From Deltaproteobacteria bacterium HGW-Deltaproteobacteria-14 (GTDB lineage Bacteria > Myxococcota_A > UBA9042 > PHBI01), in assembly GCA_002841945.1 (NCBI GenBank), contig PHBI01000113.1, forward strand, positions 1 to 53,882: DNA of 53,882 nucleotides. Reading direction: 5' to 3'. The first letter of the stretch is position 1, and every line of letters begins with the position of its first letter. Positions 28,028 to 36,943 of this stretch are shown one piece after another. The translations under genes and the position numbers were made by a program. Under the pieces are notes generated by a model, which saw nothing but the letters and a program-made list of their open reading frames with translations, had not been told where the DNA came from and did not search any database.

Positions 28028-30891
28028 CAGGCTCCCTCGGAGACCGGGGTTTGAAACGTGCGGTCGAGCAGGTCCTCCTGCTCGATACGATGCGCCTTGG
28101 GCGATCCCGTCGCCGGCGACGCGCTCGCCTCCCGGGCGACCCAGCGCACCGGCGGACCGCCGCGGAACAGCTCGGTGAAGAGCGGGTGGAGGTAGTTGCG
28201 GGCGCCCATGTTCTCGGGCTCCTCCTGACACCACACCACCTCGTCGACCCGCGGCAGCGCAGCGAGGGCCTCGCGGATGTGCTGCTCGGGGAAGGGGTAG
28301 AGCTGCTCGACCCGGATGAGCGCGGTGGTGTCGTCGCCGGTCGCGTCGCGGCGCTCGAGCAGGTCGTAGTAGACCTTGCCGGTGCACAGCACGGCGCGGC
28401 GCACGTTCGCGAGCGACGGCAGCTCGGACTCGCCGAGCACCCGCAGGAATCCCCCGCCCACGAAGTCGGATCGGTGCGAGACCGCACGCTTGTGCCGCAG
28501 CAGGCTCTTCGGCGTCATGATCACCAACGGCTTGCGCCACGGGCGAAGCACCTGCCGCCGCAACACGTGGAACATCTGCGCCGGCGTCGTGAGGTTGCAG
28601 ACCTGCATGTTGTCCTCGGCGCAGAGCTGCAGGAAGCGCTCGAGCCGCGCCGAGGAGTGCTCGGGGCCCTGCCCCTCGAAGCCGTGTGGCAAGAACAGGG
28701 TGACCGCGCTGAGGCGGTCCCACTTGTCCTCGGAGGCCGAGATGAACTGGTCGAACATGACCTGGGCGCCGTTGGCGAAGTCGCCGAACTGCGCCTCCCA
28801 GATCACCAGCGTCTCCGGGGAGTTGAGCGCGTAGCCATACTCGAAGCCGACGACCGCGGCCTCGCTCAAGAGGCTGTTGTGGATCTCGAAGCGCCCTTGC
28901 TCGGGCCCCATGTGCTGGAGCGGCAGGTAGAGCGACTCGTCGCGCACGTCGAAGACCCCGGCGTGGCGATGGCTGAAGGTCCCGCGGATGATGTCCTGAC
29001 CGGTCATGCGCACCGCATGACCGCCCCGGACCAGCGCGCCGTAGGCGATGAGCTCGCCCATCCCCCAGTCGATGGCCTCGGTCGGATCGGTCACCGCCCG
29101 GCGGCGCTCCATCAGGCGCGCCACCTTCGGGTGCACCGCCACCGCGTCGGGGAAGGTCGTGAGCCCGTTCACGACGGCGTCGAACTCGGCCTCGGTGACG
29201 CCGGTCTCCACCGGCGCGACATCCGCGTCGGGCCCGCCGAGGTAGCCCCGCCACACCCCCGCGAACACCGGCGAGCGCTTGGGCTTGCCGTTCTGGCGCG
29301 CCTCGTCGAGCTCCGACTCGAGCATCACGAGGAGGCGGTTCTCCATCTCCTCGACCTCGGCCTTGGTGATGCGCCCGCGGGCCAGCAGCAGCTCGCGGTA
29401 CTGCTCGTGGACGGCCGGGTGGTCCTTGATCGCGTCGTACATCACCGGCTGGGTGAAGGCCGGCTCGTCGGACTCGTTGTGGCCGTAGCGCCGGAAGCAA
29501 TACATGTCGATGATGACGTCGCGCTGGAAGGCGTGGCGGAACTCGGCGGCGATGCGCGCGACGTGGGCGACCGCCTCGGGGTCCTCGCCGTTGACGTGCA
29601 TGATGGGGATCTGCCCCATCTTGGCGACGTCGGTGCAGTAGAACGAGGAGCGGGCGTCGCCCGGGAGCGTGGTGAAGCCGATCTGGTTGTTCACGACGAT
29701 GTGGATGGTGCCGCCGGTGGTGTAGCCGTCGAGCGCCGACATGTTGAGCGTCTCGAACACCAGCCCCTGGCCGGCGAACGCCGCGTCCCCGTGGATGAGG
29801 ATGGGCAGCACGCGCTTGCGCTCGGTGTCCCCGTAGCGGTCCTGGCGCGCGCGGACCTTCCCCTCGACCACCGGGTTGATGGCCTCGAGGTGGCTCGGGT
29901 TGAAGGCGAGCGAGAGGCGCACGCTGTCGCCAAAGCGCGTCTCGACGTCGGAGGCGAAGCCGAGGTGGTACTTCACGTCGCCGCGCCCGAGCATCTCCTC
30001 CGGGCTCTTGTCGTCGAACTCGCTGAAGATCGAGCGCTGGCGCTTGCCGAGGACGTTCGTGAGGACGTTGAGGCGCCCGCGGTGGGCCATGCCGATCACG
30101 ATCTCGATGACGCCGCGCCGCGCGACCTCCTCGATGGTGAGCCCGAGGAGCGGGATCAGGGTCTCGGCGCCCTCGAGGGAGAAGCGCTTGGCGCCGCGGT
30201 ACTTGACGTGCAGGAAGTCCTCGAACGCCTCCGCCTTGCAGAGCTGCTCGTAGAGGAACACCTGGGTGTCGTGGTCGAGCTCGCAGTGGTTCTTGTTGCG
30301 CTCGAAGCGCTCCTGGAGCCAGTTCTTGATGTGCACGTCGTGGATGTGCATGAACTCGCAGCCGATGGTGCGCGAGTAGGTCTCGCGGAGCCAGGCGTGG
30401 AGCTCGCGGAGCGTCATCTGCTGCGGGCCGTAGAGCGCCGCCGTCGAGAACGTGCGGTCCCAGTCCTCGTCGCTGAACCCCCAGTAGTCGGGCTCGAGCT
30501 CGAGGTGACGGGGGGTCTTCTGGTGCCCGAGCGGGTCGAGCCGCGCCTGGAGGTGGCCGCGCACGCGGTAGGCGTTGATGAGCTGGAAGATGCGCCCCTG
30601 GGAGCGCAGCACCGAGAGATCGGTCCCACCGACCGCGCCCTGGCCGTTGCTCACCGCGACCGGCGCGAACAAGCTCCGCGGCTCGAAGCTCGGCCCGCCC
30701 GCCGGCGCCGGACCCTGCGCGAGCTCACGCCCTGGTCCCTGGAACCACGCGCGCCAGCTCGGGTCCACCGACGTCGGATCGGCGAGGTACCGGGCGAGCA
30801 CGGCCTCGAGGTAGGCCGCGTTCTCGCCATGCAGCATGCTGTCACCCATTCTGCCGAGTTCTGCCCTTGTCCAGGCGTGGATCGTGGCCAT
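28027..30891 (-). CDS. sucA: 2-oxoglutarate dehydrogenase E1
   Basis: 954 residues. N-terminal E2-docking segment (ENAAYLEAVLARYLADPTSV), HRGRLNVLTNVLGK, the thiamine-diphosphate-binding region (GDAAFAGQGLVFETLN ... NNQIGFTT) and the C-terminal transketolase-like part (LPHGFEGQGPEHSSARLERF) are all present. It catalyses the first step of the TCA-cycle 2-oxoglutarate dehydrogenase complex. The start is uncertain: ATG at 30891, 30849 or 30837, none with a clear ribosome site. The first is given because it follows the predicted promoter directly. Confidence 0.95.
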
Positions 30892-30962
30892 GCTGCGTCG
30901 CAGCAGACTGGCACCTTCTCCGCCGGGCGCCGGCTGGAGTTCGGCGCGACCAGAGGGCCGTC

Positions 30963-30991
30963 ACCATAGGCGCACGCCGTGGGCCGGACAA
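30963..30991 (-). promoter_or_regulatory. Candidate promoter of sucA-sucB-lpd
   Basis: On the minus strand TTGTCC (30991-30986), a 17-base spacer and TATGGT (30968-30963). It lies in the 144-bp gap between the FHA gene and sucA and points at sucA. A 15-bp perfect palindrome, TGCTGCGTCGCAGCA (30891-30905), sits between it and the ATG. Confidence 0.4.
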
Positions 30992-31035
30992 GGTCTGCTT
31001 TTCGGCCAGCGGCGCCAGGGCGGCCCCGCGTAGCC

Positions 31036-31725
31036 TCACGCAGTCGCGGTGTCCTTCACGAAGATGACCGTCCGCTGGATCGCGCCGGTGGCGGTGTCCG
31101 GCGGCGGCCCGTCCTCGAACACCTCGATGGCGACGCGCCCCATCGTGAGCGCGTCGCCGTCGTTGAGCGCGCGCCGGCGACCGTCGAGCGGCTCTCCGTT
31201 GAGCGCGCTGCCGTTGGTCGATCCGAGATCGCGCACCCAGCGCAGGCCGGGGCCGAAGTTCTCGATCTCGAGGTGGCGGCTCGACACGCTGTCGTCGTCG
31301 ACGAGGATGTCGCCCTCCATGCGGCCGAGCACGGTCACCGTCCCGGCCACGGGCAGGTTGACGCTGAGCTCGTCCTCGCCGCGGGCCAGCGTGAGGCGGA
31401 GCATCTCCGGCGCCAGGTCCGGCGCGTCGACGTAGACCAGCTTCTGGTCGCCGAGGGTGATGCGATCGCCGTTCTCGAGCATCGCCGCCTGCACCGGCGC
31501 GTCGTTCACCCTCGCCGGACGGACCCGGGAGAGGCGCCGCAGCCGACACCCCTCTGGCCCGGGCTCCACGGCTGCGTGGATCGGGCCGACGGTGTCGTTC
31601 GCGAGCACCAGACCGCACAGCTCGCGCGAGCCGATGGTGACCGGGTTCGAGGGGATCTCGGTGCGCTCGAGGTCGCCCGCGGCGTCCTCGTAGAAAAGGA
31701 ACGCGTCGGCGTGTTGGCTGCTCAC
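31036..31725 (-). CDS. Protein with two FHA domains
   Basis: 229 residues from a GTG with GAGGAG 9 bases upstream. The C-terminal FHA domain (about 115-210) is canonical: LGRMEGDILVDDDSVSSRHL and DLGSTNGSALNGEPL. The N-terminal one (about 10-100) is degenerate: the usual GR/SRxH pair is replaced by IGSRELCGLVLAND and IHAAVEPG. FHA domains bind phosphothreonine peptides made by Hanks kinases. It is the second gene after the zinc-ribbon protein (6-bp gap). Confidence 0.85.
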   Translation of the reverse strand: MSSQHADAFLFYEDAAGDLERTEIPSNPVTIGSRELCGLVLANDTVGPIHAAVEPGPEGCRLRRLSRVRPARVNDAPVQAAMLENGDRITLGDQKLVYVDAPDLAPEMLRLTLARGEDELSVNLPVAGTVTVLGRMEGDILVDDDSVSSRHLEIENFGPGLRWVRDLGSTNGSALNGEPLDGRRRALNDGDALTMGRVAIEVFEDGPPPDTATGAIQRTVIFVKDTATA

Positions 31726-31731
31726 GAACGT

Positions 31732-32445
31732 TTACTCCTCGCCCTTCTTGCGGAGCGTGTACTTGCGGCGCTCGGCCTCGGGGATCGATTCGTCGACCTG
31801 GTAGTCCTTCTCATCGACGACCACCGCGCCCGTGTCGGGGTCGGCCACCTCGAGCTTGAGCCCCTTCATGAACCACTGCGTGTCGGAGAAGCCGTCGCGC
31901 TTCTTCTTCTTGTCGGCGACGCTCTCCGCTCCCGCCGCGGCGGCCTCCGCGGCCTCCGCGGCCTCCTTGGCGCGCTCCGCGGCGCGCTCCTTGGCCTTCT
32001 GGATGTCCTCGTCGGTGAGCGGCGCTTGGATGACCGTCGCCGCCTGCCGCGGATCGCCGCGTCTGCCGCGGTCGCCCCGGGTCGTGGCCGGCGGGCGCGC
32101 GCCGACGTTCTCCACGAAGGTCCGCAGCATGTCGTCGGCCGGGCGTCGCCGCAGCGGCTCGGCCTCGGGCGCGGGCGGCTCGGCGGCCTTGGCGGCGGGC
32201 GCCGGCGCTGGGGCTGGGGCTGGGGCTGGGGCTGGGGCTGCCGGCGCGGGCGCGATGGCCTTGCGCGCGGCCGGGTCCATCTCCAGCGTATCCGCTGCCG
32301 CGTCGATCTGCGCCGCCGCCATCGGCCGGATCACCGGCTTTGGGGCGTTCGCACACGTCCAGGCCCCGCTGAGCCGGCTGCCGTCAATCGGGCAGAAATT
32401 CGGCCACGGGATACCGCACGTCGGACAGAACCCTTTGTCGCTCAT
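31732..32445 (-). CDS. Zinc-ribbon protein with Ala/Pro linker and coiled coil
   Basis: 237 residues; GGAGAGG ribosome site. The N-terminus is a zinc ribbon, CPTCGIPWPNFCPIDGSRL, of the form seen at the start of many myxobacterial signalling proteins. An (Ala-Pro) run follows (about 68-82), then a charged Ala/Glu/Lys helix (about 145-180) and a short C-terminal segment (DTQWFMKGLKLEV). No catalytic domain is visible. It is cotranscribed with the dual-FHA gene, so the two may work together as adaptor and phosphothreonine reader (inference). Confidence 0.75.
   Translation of the reverse strand: MSDKGFCPTCGIPWPNFCPIDGSRLSGAWTCANAPKPVIRPMAAAQIDAAADTLEMDPAARKAIAPAPAAPAPAPAPAPAPAPAAKAAEPPAPEAEPLRRRPADDMLRTFVENVGARPPATTRGDRGRRGDPRQAATVIQAPLTDEDIQKAKERAAERAKEAAEAAEAAAAGAESVADKKKKRDGFSDTQWFMKGLKLEVADPDTGAVVVDEKDYQVDESIPEAERRKYTLRKKGEE
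32210..32237 (+). repeat. (GGGGCT)n hexanucleotide repeat, G-quadruplex motif
   Basis: Five GGGG tracts separated by CT on the plus strand, inside the minus-strand zinc-ribbon gene, where they encode Ala-Pro repeats. Four or more G4 tracts with 2-base loops fit the canonical quadruplex motif. Slippage would add or remove Ala-Pro pairs in frame. Confidence 0.75.
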
Positions 32446-32477
32446 CTCGCCTCTCCAAGACGCCCACCGTCGCGGGC

Positions 32478-32507
32478 ATCATCGGGGCCGGTCCCGAGCG
32501 GTGTCAA
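32478..32507 (-). promoter_or_regulatory. Candidate promoter of the zinc-ribbon/FHA operon
   Basis: On the minus strand TTGACA (32507-32502), an 18-base spacer and GATGAT (32483-32478), about 35 bp before the zinc-ribbon gene start. The rest of the 324-bp gap (32446-32769) holds only the small ORF listed next. Confidence 0.45.
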
Positions 32508-32608
32508 GACTCGCTCGGCGGTCCCCCGCTGTGGTCGCACCGGATCGTGCTTGCTTGCCTTTCCGGCGCTCTGTTAATGGACCCGCTGATCTCCGAGGAG
32601 GAAAGGGC

Positions 32609-32770
32609 GTGCCCGGTTCGATCGATCACCCGCGGCGCGCGGCCGCGAGGCCCTCGGGCGCCGACGACGCGGCAACCCGCCGAGGCCGGCGCCGCTGCGC
32701 CGGCTCCCAGCCGGGACAGTCGGTCGTTCTCACCGCACTCTTTAAACACGGCGCGAGAGGAAGGCGCTGA
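32609..32770 (+). CDS. Possible small gene coupled to the nucleotidyltransferase
   Basis: A 53-codon frame from a GTG preceded by a very strong ribosome site (GAGGAGGAAAGGGC). The peptide is Arg/Ala-rich and has no recognised family. Its TGA overlaps the ATG of the nucleotidyltransferase (TGATG). This arrangement suits a leader peptide or a translationally coupled small protein, but a chance frame in GC-rich DNA cannot be excluded. Confidence 0.3.
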   Translation: MPGSIDHPRRAAARPSGADDAATRRGRRRCAGSQPGQSVVLTALFKHGARGRR

Positions 32771-33546
32771 TGCGGGCGATCCTCCTGGCGGCCGGGGTGG
32801 GCGAGCGGCTGCGACCGCTGACCGACGAGGCGCCGAAGTGCCTGATCCCGGTGGGCGCGAGGAGCCTCCTCGCGCGCCACCTCGACCACTTCGCGCGCCT
32901 GCCCGAGATCGACGGCGTCGGCGTCGTCACCGGCTACCGCGGCGAGCAGGTCACCGCGGCCGTCGCCGCGTGGCGCGACGAGACGGGCGAGACGCTGCCG
33001 ATCGAGCTCGTCACCAACCCGCGCTTCCGCGCCGGCTCGATCCTGAGCCTGGCCGCGGCCGGCCCCTGGCTCCGCGCCTCGGACTGCGTCGTCATGGACG
33101 CCGACGTCCTCTACGGTGCGGCGCTCCTCGGGCGCCTGGTCCGGTCTCGCTACGCGAACTGCTTTCTGCTCGACGACGCCGCGGTGCGGACCGGCGAGGA
33201 GATGATGGTGTGCGCGAACAAGCGCCGCGTCCTCCACCTCGCCCGCGCCAGCGAGCCCTCCACCTGGAGCGGCTGGGATCAGCTCGGGGAGGGGGTCGGC
33301 TTCTTCCGGCTCGCCGCCAGCGACGCCCCGGTGCTGCTGCGAGAGCTCGACGCGCTGCTCGCCGCCGGCGCGGACGAGGTCGAGTACGAGGTCGCCCTCA
33401 ACGCGTTCCTGCCCCACGTCGTCGCCGGCTTCGAGCACGTCCACGACCTGCCCTGGACCGAGATCGACTTCCCGGGCGACCTCAAGCGCGCCACCCGCGA
33501 CATCCTCCCGCTCCTCGAGCGGCGCCCCGCCCCCCCGACCCGCTGA
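32770..33546 (+). CDS. Sugar/choline-phosphate nucleotidyltransferase (LicC-like)
   Basis: 258 residues with a Rossmann-like nucleotidyltransferase fold. The N-terminal signature is MRAILLAAGVGERLRPLTDE followed by PKCLIPVG; later come VVTGYRGEQV, a LicC-like NPRFRAGSILSLAAA and the metal-binding VVMDADVLY. Such enzymes activate a phosphorylated small molecule (sugar or phosphocholine) with CTP or another NTP. It heads a tightly packed plus-strand cluster (7-bp gap to the next gene). The substrate is unknown; AGGAAGG lies just before the ATG. Confidence 0.8.
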   Translation: MRAILLAAGVGERLRPLTDEAPKCLIPVGARSLLARHLDHFARLPEIDGVGVVTGYRGEQVTAAVAAWRDETGETLPIELVTNPRFRAGSILSLAAAGPWLRASDCVVMDADVLYGAALLGRLVRSRYANCFLLDDAAVRTGEEMMVCANKRRVLHLARASEPSTWSGWDQLGEGVGFFRLAASDAPVLLRELDALLAAGADEVEYEVALNAFLPHVVAGFEHVHDLPWTEIDFPGDLKRATRDILPLLERRPAPPTR

Positions 33547-33553
33547 CACACCG

Positions 33554-34270
33554 ATGCTCAAGCCCTTCCTCATCATCGTCGCCGCGCTCGTCGGCGTCAC
33601 CTCGATCATCTGGGGCTTCCCGGGCGTCTGGGCGCTCGTCGCCGTCATCCCGGCCTTCATCCTGGCCGCGACCATCGCGCACCTCCGCCGCCCCCGGGAG
33701 GACGGCGCCCGGTCGCGTCCGGGGGTCGTCCTGCTCGGCGTGGTCTTCGGGCTGATCACCGGCGCCGGCGGCGTCCTGACGATGTGGGCGGCCGCGGCCC
33801 CCGAGGACATCGTCATCGCGCTCGACGAGGACGTCCCCATGAGCCGCGAGGCCATCTGGCGCACCCTCGGCGACCCGCACAAGCGCACCGCCTGGAACAC
33901 CTGGATCCACGGCATCGAGCCGCGCGACAAGGGGGGGCCGCCCGCGGTCGGCGTGGCCTACAACGTCGACCTCTTCCTCGAGCGCGGCACCATCCGGCAC
34001 AAGCTCGAGATCACCGCGTACGAGCCGGAGAGGCGCTTCGCCTGGACGATCACCCCGATCGCCGGCGCGTCGCAGATCGAGGACATGCGCGAGTCCATCA
34101 CGCTCAGCGACGCCCCCGGCGGTCCGGGCCACACCACCGTCCACTACGAGCTGGCCTACGCCGTCCGCAGCGTAGTGGGGCGCGCCGTCGAGCGCCTCGT
34201 GGTCCGGCGCTCGCTCGAGAAGGTCGTCGAGGCGAGCCTCATCCGGCTGAAGGAAGTGACCACGCAGTGA
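33554..34270 (+). CDS. Membrane-anchored SRPBCC/START-like protein
   Basis: 238 residues. Up to three hydrophobic segments occupy the first 90 residues (LKPFLIIVAALVGVTSIIWG; VWALVAVIPAFILAA; VVLLGVVFGLITGAG). They are followed by a polyketide-cyclase/START-type lipid-binding domain (about 95-235; SREAIWRTLGDPHKRTAWN ... YEPERRFAW). This fold binds hydrophobic ligands. It overlaps the next gene by 4 bp (GTGA). Its place between a nucleotidyltransferase and a FemAB-like protein suggests a lipid or envelope-modification role (inference). Confidence 0.75.
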   Translation: MLKPFLIIVAALVGVTSIIWGFPGVWALVAVIPAFILAATIAHLRRPREDGARSRPGVVLLGVVFGLITGAGGVLTMWAAAAPEDIVIALDEDVPMSREAIWRTLGDPHKRTAWNTWIHGIEPRDKGGPPAVGVAYNVDLFLERGTIRHKLEITAYEPERRFAWTITPIAGASQIEDMRESITLSDAPGGPGHTTVHYELAYAVRSVVGRAVERLVVRRSLEKVVEASLIRLKEVTTQ

Positions 34271-35436
34271 GCGCCGCGGCCGCGATCGCGGTCCGGGCGC
34301 TGCCGCGAGTGGGCGCGATCCCCCGGGCGACCTGGGACGGCGTCAGCGCCGGCGCGGCGACCCCGTTCGAGTCCCACGGGTTCTTGACCGCGCTCGAGGA
34401 CAGCGGCGCCGTAGGCACGGGCTGGGAGCCGCTGGCCCTGCTCGCCGAGGCGCGCGGCGCCCCGGTCGGGGTCGCGGTCGCCTACACCAAGCGCGACTCC
34501 TGGGGCGAGTACGTCGACGATCGCGCGCAAGCCGCGGCGGCCACCGCGGCGGGGAGACCGTACTACCCGAAGCTCGTCCTGGCCGTCCCCTTCACCCCCG
34601 TCACCGGGCCGCGCCTCATCGCCCGCGCCGACCTCACCCCCCGAGAACAGCACGCCGTGCGCCTGGCGCTCCTCGACGCGGCGAGCGACGCCGCGCGCGC
34701 CCGCGGCTGCCACGGCCTACACCTCCTGCGCGCGACCCCCGAGGATCTCGCCGCGACCGCGGCGCGCGGCTTCGCCGACCGCGTCGGCGTCGACTACCGC
34801 TGGGAGGACGCCGGCTACGCCGACCTCGACGCCCTCCTCGCCCGCTTCCCGAGCCGGCGCCGCGCCTCCATCCGGCGCGAGCGGCGCCGCCTCGTGGCCG
34901 CCGGCGTCCACGTCACCCACCTCGCCGGCGCGGGCATCCCCGACTCGCTCGACGGGGCGCTCTACGCGCTCTACCGAGGGACCGCCGATCGCTACCGCGG
35001 TCCCGGCTTCGCGCGCGCCGCGCCCCTCGGCCGCGACTTCTTCGCGCTGCTCTGGGACCGCGTCCGCCCCGCCCTGCGCCTCACCCTCGCCTGGCACGGC
35101 GGGCGCCTCGTGGCCGGCGCGCTCGACCTCGAGAAAGACGGCCGCCGCTTCGGCCGTTACTGGGGCAGCGCGCTCGAGATCGACGCGCTTCACTTCGAGG
35201 TCTGCGCCTATGCCCCCATCGAAGACTGCATCGCCCGCGGCGTCGCGAGCTTCTCGGCCGGCCCCGGCGGTGGACCGCACAAGATGGCGCGCGGGTTCGC
35301 CCCAACCCGTGAGACGAGTTCACATCTCCTGTTTGACGCAGTGCAGCATTCGGCCCTCGCGGCGGCGTGCGCTCGGGAGTCCGCTGCGGCGCAGGGCGAG
35401 ATTGAACTCTCGGCCGATCGGGTGTTCATTCGGTGA
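34267..35436 (+). CDS. FemAB-like (DUF482/COG3146) acyltransferase
   Basis: 389 residues from the GTG that overlaps the previous stop. It belongs to the peptidogalycan/FemAB-like GNAT family: TPFESHGFLTALEDSGAVG at the start, RRRASIRRERRRL in the middle, and the signature GPGGGPHKMARGFAPT before the C-terminus. Family members carry two GNAT-like lobes; aminoacyl transfer has been shown only for distant Fem relatives, so the substrate is open. It is 3 bp from the RDD gene. Confidence 0.85.
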   Translation: MSAAAAIAVRALPRVGAIPRATWDGVSAGAATPFESHGFLTALEDSGAVGTGWEPLALLAEARGAPVGVAVAYTKRDSWGEYVDDRAQAAAATAAGRPYYPKLVLAVPFTPVTGPRLIARADLTPREQHAVRLALLDAASDAARARGCHGLHLLRATPEDLAATAARGFADRVGVDYRWEDAGYADLDALLARFPSRRRASIRRERRRLVAAGVHVTHLAGAGIPDSLDGALYALYRGTADRYRGPGFARAAPLGRDFFALLWDRVRPALRLTLAWHGGRLVAGALDLEKDGRRFGRYWGSALEIDALHFEVCAYAPIEDCIARGVASFSAGPGGGPHKMARGFAPTRETSSHLLFDAVQHSALAAACARESAAAQGEIELSADRVFIR

Positions 35437-35439
35437 GTC

Positions 35440-35967
35440 ATGAGCGAACGCGCAGCTGACAAGCCGGTCTCGACGCCGGGCCGGGCCGACGACGAGCGGA
35501 CCTTCGTGGCCGCCCCGACGTGGCGGCGCTGGCTCGCCCTGCTCCTCGACGCTGCTCCGCTCGTCACGGTGTGGCTCCTGTGCGCCTTCGCGATCGCGGG
35601 AGCCGGCGCCGACGCGCCGGCGAGCTCGCCGTGGAACCCGATCGACCAGCTCGTCGACTTCATCAACACGCGCCCGGTCGCGGTGGCCCTGATCCTCGTG
35701 ATGCTCGCCGCCCTCGGCTTCGCGTGGCCGCTGGTGGCGCAGCTGGCCTGGGGGCGCACGCCGGGCAAGCGCGTCCTCGGCCTGACGGTCGTGGACGCCC
35801 ACGGCGAGCCCCCGTCCCGGGGCCGCACGGCCACCTGGTGCGCCCTGCGCGTCGCCGGAGTCGCCGCGCTCTTCTTTGGCGTCCTGTGGGCCATCGCAGA
35901 CCCCGAGCGACGGACCTTGTACGATCGCCTCGCGGGCGTCTGGGTCGTCCGCGCCCCCTCCGACTGA
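35440..35967 (+). CDS. RDD-family membrane protein
   Basis: 175 residues with three to four hydrophobic helices. The RDD-family landmarks are present: RRWLALLLDAAPL in helix 1, the GRTPGKRVLGLTVVDAHG loop, and DPERRTLYDRLAGVWVV near the C-terminus. The function of RDD proteins is mostly unknown; some are implicated in ion exchange. It starts 3 bp after the FemAB-like gene and ends 9 bp before the barrel gene, so the cluster 32770-36519 looks like one transcript. Confidence 0.85.
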   Translation: MSERAADKPVSTPGRADDERTFVAAPTWRRWLALLLDAAPLVTVWLLCAFAIAGAGADAPASSPWNPIDQLVDFINTRPVAVALILVMLAALGFAWPLVAQLAWGRTPGKRVLGLTVVDAHGEPPSRGRTATWCALRVAGVAALFFGVLWAIADPERRTLYDRLAGVWVVRAPSD

Positions 35968-35976
35968 GGACTCGTC

Positions 35977-36519
35977 ATGCTCCGCATCGCCGCTCCGGCC
36001 GCCGCCGCCCTGCTCACCCTGGCCACGCTCGGGGCCCCACGCCCCGCCGCAGCGGCAGACCTGACGAACACCTTCGGCATCGGCGGCGAGCTCGGCTCGG
36101 ACCTCCTCGGCGGCGAGTCCGGCATCGTGCAGAGCGCGCTCTCGTTCAAGTACTGGGTCTCCGACCTGGGGTTCCAAGCGCTGACGAGCCTGACGGCGAA
36201 GCACATCTCGGCGAACGCGGACGCCGGCGTCGAGGCCAGCACGCCGGTCACGCTGCAGTTCGCGATCCGCGCGCTGTACAACGTCACGCGCACCGACAGC
36301 ACCCACCTCTTCGTCGGGGCGGGGTTCTCGGCGCGGGTCGTGTTCGGCGGCAGCGGCGACAAGCAGGCCATCGACCTGCTGCTCGGGGTCGAGCACTTCT
36401 TCACGCGCTACTTCTCGGTGTCGGGCCAGATCGGCGCCCACATCGGCCTGGCCCAGGACATCGACCTCGTCATCGGGCGCGTCACCGCCTGGGGCACCGC
36501 GTTCCATTTTTATTTCTGA
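35977..36519 (+). CDS. Secreted small beta-barrel-like protein
   Basis: 180 residues. The signal peptide (LRIAAPAAAALLTLATLGAP, cleavage near AAA-DLT) is followed by alternating beta-type segments and a final aromatic strand (AWGTAFHFYF) ending in Phe, the classical signal for BAM-mediated outer-membrane insertion. About eight strands would fit. It is the last gene of the cluster and is followed 10 bp later by repeat copy 2. Confidence 0.75.
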   Translation: MLRIAAPAAAALLTLATLGAPRPAAAADLTNTFGIGGELGSDLLGGESGIVQSALSFKYWVSDLGFQALTSLTAKHISANADAGVEASTPVTLQFAIRALYNVTRTDSTHLFVGAGFSARVVFGGSGDKQAIDLLLGVEHFFTRYFSVSGQIGAHIGLAQDIDLVIGRVTAWGTAFHFYF

Positions 36520-36528
36520 ATGATCGAA

Positions 36529-36723
36529 TGCGCTCGCTCAGGGCGCCTCCATGGAACGGCTCACCCATCCCACCGCAGGCTTCGCTTCGCAAGCTCAGCT
36601 CAGCCCGCGGCGGGAACCCTCATGGGTGAACCGTTCCAGGCACCCCTCCCTCGCTTGCCCCCCACCCGTCTTCGGCGGCCCCCCGCTGGCGCGGTGGGAA
36701 GGTATGTCGGCTTCGCCGACGGC
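36529..36723 (+). repeat. Interspersed palindromic repeat, copy 2
   Basis: Aligns over its length with the reverse complement of 3926-4109. It starts GCGCTCGCTCAGGGCGCCTC and has inverted arms GGAACGGCTCACCCAT (36553-36568) and its near-complement (36622-36637). It ends with a CCCCGCTGGCGCGGTGGGA tract and GTATGTCGGCTTCGCCGACG. The inner 13-bp palindrome of copy 1 is only partly kept. It lies in the 424-bp gap between the barrel gene and the kinase. Confidence 0.7.
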
Positions 36724-36765
36724 GACCGCATCTCGAGGATGGTCGAGTACGACGCTTCGGTGGCC

Positions 36766-36819
36766 TTCGGCGGGCCCCCGCTGGCGCGGTGGGAGGGTAT
36801 GTCGGCTTCGCCGACGGGA
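36766..36819 (+). repeat. Partial direct duplication of the repeat's 3' module
   Basis: The 53-bp module TTCGGCGG...CGCTGGCGCGGTGGGA..GGTATGTCGGCTTCGCCGACGG of 36671-36722 recurs here 95 bp later with few changes. It ends in the same GTCGGC-TTC-GCCGAC hairpin. The rest of the gap up to 36943 has no recognised element. Confidence 0.7.
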
Positions 36820-36943
36820 CATCGCGCCAACGTGGGCGAAGGGCCGTTCGGCGACGGCGGTGGGGTCCGTAGCGCGCCGCAGGAAGTGTGCTAAGCTCGA
36901 CTCCGTCGATGAAGCCCTCGTCCCCGCGTGCTCGGATGGTCTG

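Noticed and set aside
36518..36533. Second FadR box (TGAATGATCGAATG)
   Set aside because: The halves are direct, not inverted, repeats, and it lies at the end of a barrel gene.
36551..36943. N-terminal extension of the kinase starting at the ATG at 36551
   Set aside because: This stretch is the interspersed repeat; the same sequence at 3.9 kb is non-coding and the protein similarity starts at the zinc ribbon.
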